DNA from: Atopobiaceae bacterium
GTDB taxonomy: Bacteria; Actinomycetota; Coriobacteriia; Coriobacteriales; Atopobiaceae
Direction: 5' to 3'
NCBI GenBank assembly: GCA_015258485.1
Contig: JABZIF010000058.1
Location: forward strand, 1 to 6,647
Length of the DNA: 6,647 nt
Below the pieces are notes generated by a model. It ran no database searches. It was not told the DNA's origin and worked only from the letters and a program-made list of their open reading frames with translations. This document shows, one piece after another, positions 5,410 through 6,647 of the stretch (its first letter is position 1; every line of letters starts with the position of its first letter). The position numbers and the translations under genes are program-made.

Positions 5410-6528
5410 ATGGCAGAAGAAAAGAGTGGGATAACAGGAACAAAAGATCTTTCTGGCGAGAAAACCATCTTATCGGTAAAAAATTTGGTTAAGCGTTTTC
5501 CTATAAAAAATGGGGTTTTTGGTAGTTCATCTGCTTCAGTACATGCAGTGGAAGATGTCTCTTTTGAGCTGCGAAAAAAGGAGACTTTGGCCATTGTCGG
5601 TGAGTCGGGTTGTGGTAAATCAACAACTGGAAAGTGTGTCTTGAGGCTTATTGAGCCAACATCTGGCTCAGTTGAACTTGATGGTAAGGATTTTACAGCA
5701 CTTAAGGGCCAGCAACTTAAGCAGGCTCGACAGAAGATGAAGCTCATCTTCCAAGATCCTTATAGTTCTTTAAATCCCCGCATGACCGTAATGGATATTA
5801 TTGGCGAACCCATTGATATTGCGGGAACATATAAGACACGCGCCGAGCGTAATGCCCGCATTGAAGAGGTTATGCAAGAAGTGGGCCTAGACCTGGAGTT
5901 TAAGTATCGTTATCCTCATGAGTTCTCAGGTGGCCAGAGACAGCGTATTGGAATAGCTCGTGCCATTGTTCTTGAACCTGAGATTGTTGTCTGTGATGAG
6001 CCAGTATCTGCATTAGATGTTTCTGTCCAAGCAAAGGTTATTAACCTGTTAGAAGACCTCCAACAAAATCATGGCTTGTCGTATATTTTTATTAGTCATG
6101 ACCTTTCTGTTGTTCGTCACATTGCTGATACCGTTATGGTTATGTATTTGGGTCATCAGATGGAGTTTGCTTCAAAAAATGATTTGTTCGCGCATCCTCT
6201 GCATCCTTACACGCAAGCCCTTTTAGATGTTATTCCCCGTATTCGTCACGAGAGAATCCAGCAAAAGCGTATCCTTCAAGGAGACGTACCAAGCCCCGCA
6301 AATCCACCTTCAGGCTGTGTGTTCCATACGCGTTGTACAAAGACCATGCGAGTGTGTTCTGAAAAAGCTCCAAACCGTCTTGAAGTTGAGCCAGGCCATT
6401 TCTGCGCTTGCCATCTTTATGATACATCTCTGACTGATGAGGAGCGTACTCCTCAGATTGCTCATGTTCTTAAGGCTGCTTCTAAGGCTGTCAGAGAAGC
6501 GCATCTTGAAGAAAAGTTTGAAAAGTAG
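5410..6528 (+). CDS. dppF: Peptide ABC transporter ATP-binding protein, DppF/OppF family
   Basis: This 372-residue protein is the partner ATPase of DppD. It has Walker A GESGCGKS (64-71), Q-loop Gln115 in IFQDPYSSLNPRM (113-125, a DppF/OppF hallmark), signature FSGGQRQR (172-179), Walker B IVVCDEP (192-198), D-loop ALD (201-203) and H-loop His230. The C-terminal domain has HPYTQALL (265-272) and then Cys303, 309, 316 and 332 with spacing C-x5-C-x6-C-x15-C, a candidate iron-sulfur site like that of DppD. A roughly 38-residue charged helical tail follows Cys334. The ATG lies 2 bases after the dppD stop; the Shine-Dalgarno sequence is weaker (ggggtg, 5397-5402), so translation coupled to dppD is likely. 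It is the last gene of the operon and is followed by a strong terminator. Confidence 0.94.
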   Translation: MAEEKSGITGTKDLSGEKTILSVKNLVKRFPIKNGVFGSSSASVHAVEDVSFELRKKETLAIVGESGCGKSTTGKCVLRLIEPTSGSVELDGKDFTALKGQQLKQARQKMKLIFQDPYSSLNPRMTVMDIIGEPIDIAGTYKTRAERNARIEEVMQEVGLDLEFKYRYPHEFSGGQRQRIGIARAIVLEPEIVVCDEPVSALDVSVQAKVINLLEDLQQNHGLSYIFISHDLSVVRHIADTVMVMYLGHQMEFASKNDLFAHPLHPYTQALLDVIPRIRHERIQQKRILQGDVPSPANPPSGCVFHTRCTKTMRVCSEKAPNRLEVEPGHFCACHLYDTSLTDEERTPQIAHVLKAASKAVREAHLEEKFEK

Positions 6529-6538
6529 TTTAACTTTT

Positions 6539-6552
6539 AATATTCGAATATT
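6539..6552. repeat. 14-bp perfect palindrome between dppF and its terminator
   Basis: aatattcgaatatt is its own reverse complement and starts 10 bases after the dppF stop. With no loop and almost only A/T it is a poor RNA hairpin. It could be a protein-binding site or chance in AT-rich sequence. Confidence 0.3.
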
Positions 6553-6561
6553 GTTTAAAGT

Positions 6562-6597
6562 AAAAAGCGAGAAGATTGATTGATCTTCTCGCTTTTT
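6562..6597. terminator. Bidirectional intrinsic terminator ending the transporter operon
   Basis: A perfect 15-bp inverted repeat, aaaaagcgagaagat / atcttctcgcttttt, has a 6-base loop (tgattg). The T5 run closes the right arm on the plus strand and the matching A5 run gives a T-run on the minus strand, so it can stop transcription from both sides. It lies 33 bases after dppF and directly abuts a possible convergent reading frame. Confidence 0.92.
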
Positions 6598-6598
6598 G

Positions 6599-6647
6599 TT
6601 ACGGCTTTAGCCTGTTGAGCGCGAGAAGCGCGCGAAACACAAAACCA
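6599..6647 (-). CDS. Possible C-terminal end of a convergent gene (start outside window)
   Basis: Reading the minus strand from the window edge, one frame gives GFVFRALLALNRLKP and then TAA (complement of 6599-6601), two bases before the shared terminator. A stop placed exactly at a bidirectional terminator is what a convergent gene would show. Only 15 complete codons are visible, no family is recognisable, and another minus-strand frame also ends nearby, so this is tentative. Confidence 0.35.
   Translation of the reverse strand, partial: GFVFRALLALNRLKP

Noticed and set aside
6619..6633. GC-rich hairpin gcgcg-agaag-cgcgc at the right edge, as a small RNA or second terminator
   Set aside because: It is only 5 bp long, has no T-run, and probably lies inside the end of a convergent coding region. 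The window stops 14 bases later, so it cannot be assessed.
6643..6647. Window end in ...acca as the 3' end of a tRNA
   Set aside because: No T-arm consensus (GGTTCGAATCC-like) or acceptor stem precedes it.

Overview
The window looks like a piece of chromosome from an AT-rich (low-40s % GC by eye), host-associated, Gram-positive-type bacterium. Two things point to a Gram-positive envelope: a cell-wall-anchored CnaB-type surface protein ending in an LPYTG sortase signal, and a lipid-anchored ABC-transporter solute-binding protein. That binding protein also carries a twin-arginine (Tat) motif, as is common in Actinobacteria, including Coriobacteriia. My best guess is an Atopobium/Lancefieldella/Fannyhessea-type coriobacterium, but this is inference from gene style and composition, not an identification.

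Layout: (1) Bases 1-339 are the 3' end of the surface-protein gene, followed by a perfect 13-bp terminator hairpin. (2) Bases 414-642 are an AT-rich non-coding region with two inverted-repeat structures; it presumably holds the promoter and control sites of the next operon. (3) Bases 643-6528 are a five-gene, same-strand operon for a peptide/nickel-type (Dpp/Opp) ABC importer: Tat-type lipoprotein binding protein, two permeases and two ATPases (A-B-C-D-F order). (4) A strong A-tract/T-tract hairpin at 6562-6597 ends the operon and probably also serves a convergent minus-strand gene, whose last codons may occupy 6599-6647.

How the genes work together: the lipoprotein captures the substrate (most likely a di- or oligopeptide) outside the membrane and delivers it to the DppB-DppC channel. 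The DppD-DppF ATPases drive import. Genes B to F are tightly packed (1-base overlap, 15-base gap, 2-base gap). The binding-protein gene is separated from dppB by 86 bases containing a terminator-like hairpin, which suggests an attenuator that keeps the binding protein in excess over the membrane complex.

I see no phage, insertion sequence, CRISPR array, tRNA or rRNA, and no evidence of a previously undescribed system. The points most worth a second look are modest: the Tat/lipobox combination, the hairpin inside the operon, a degenerate EAA loop in DppC, charged N-terminal extensions on DppC and DppD, cysteine clusters in both ATPases, and the inverted repeats upstream of the operon.
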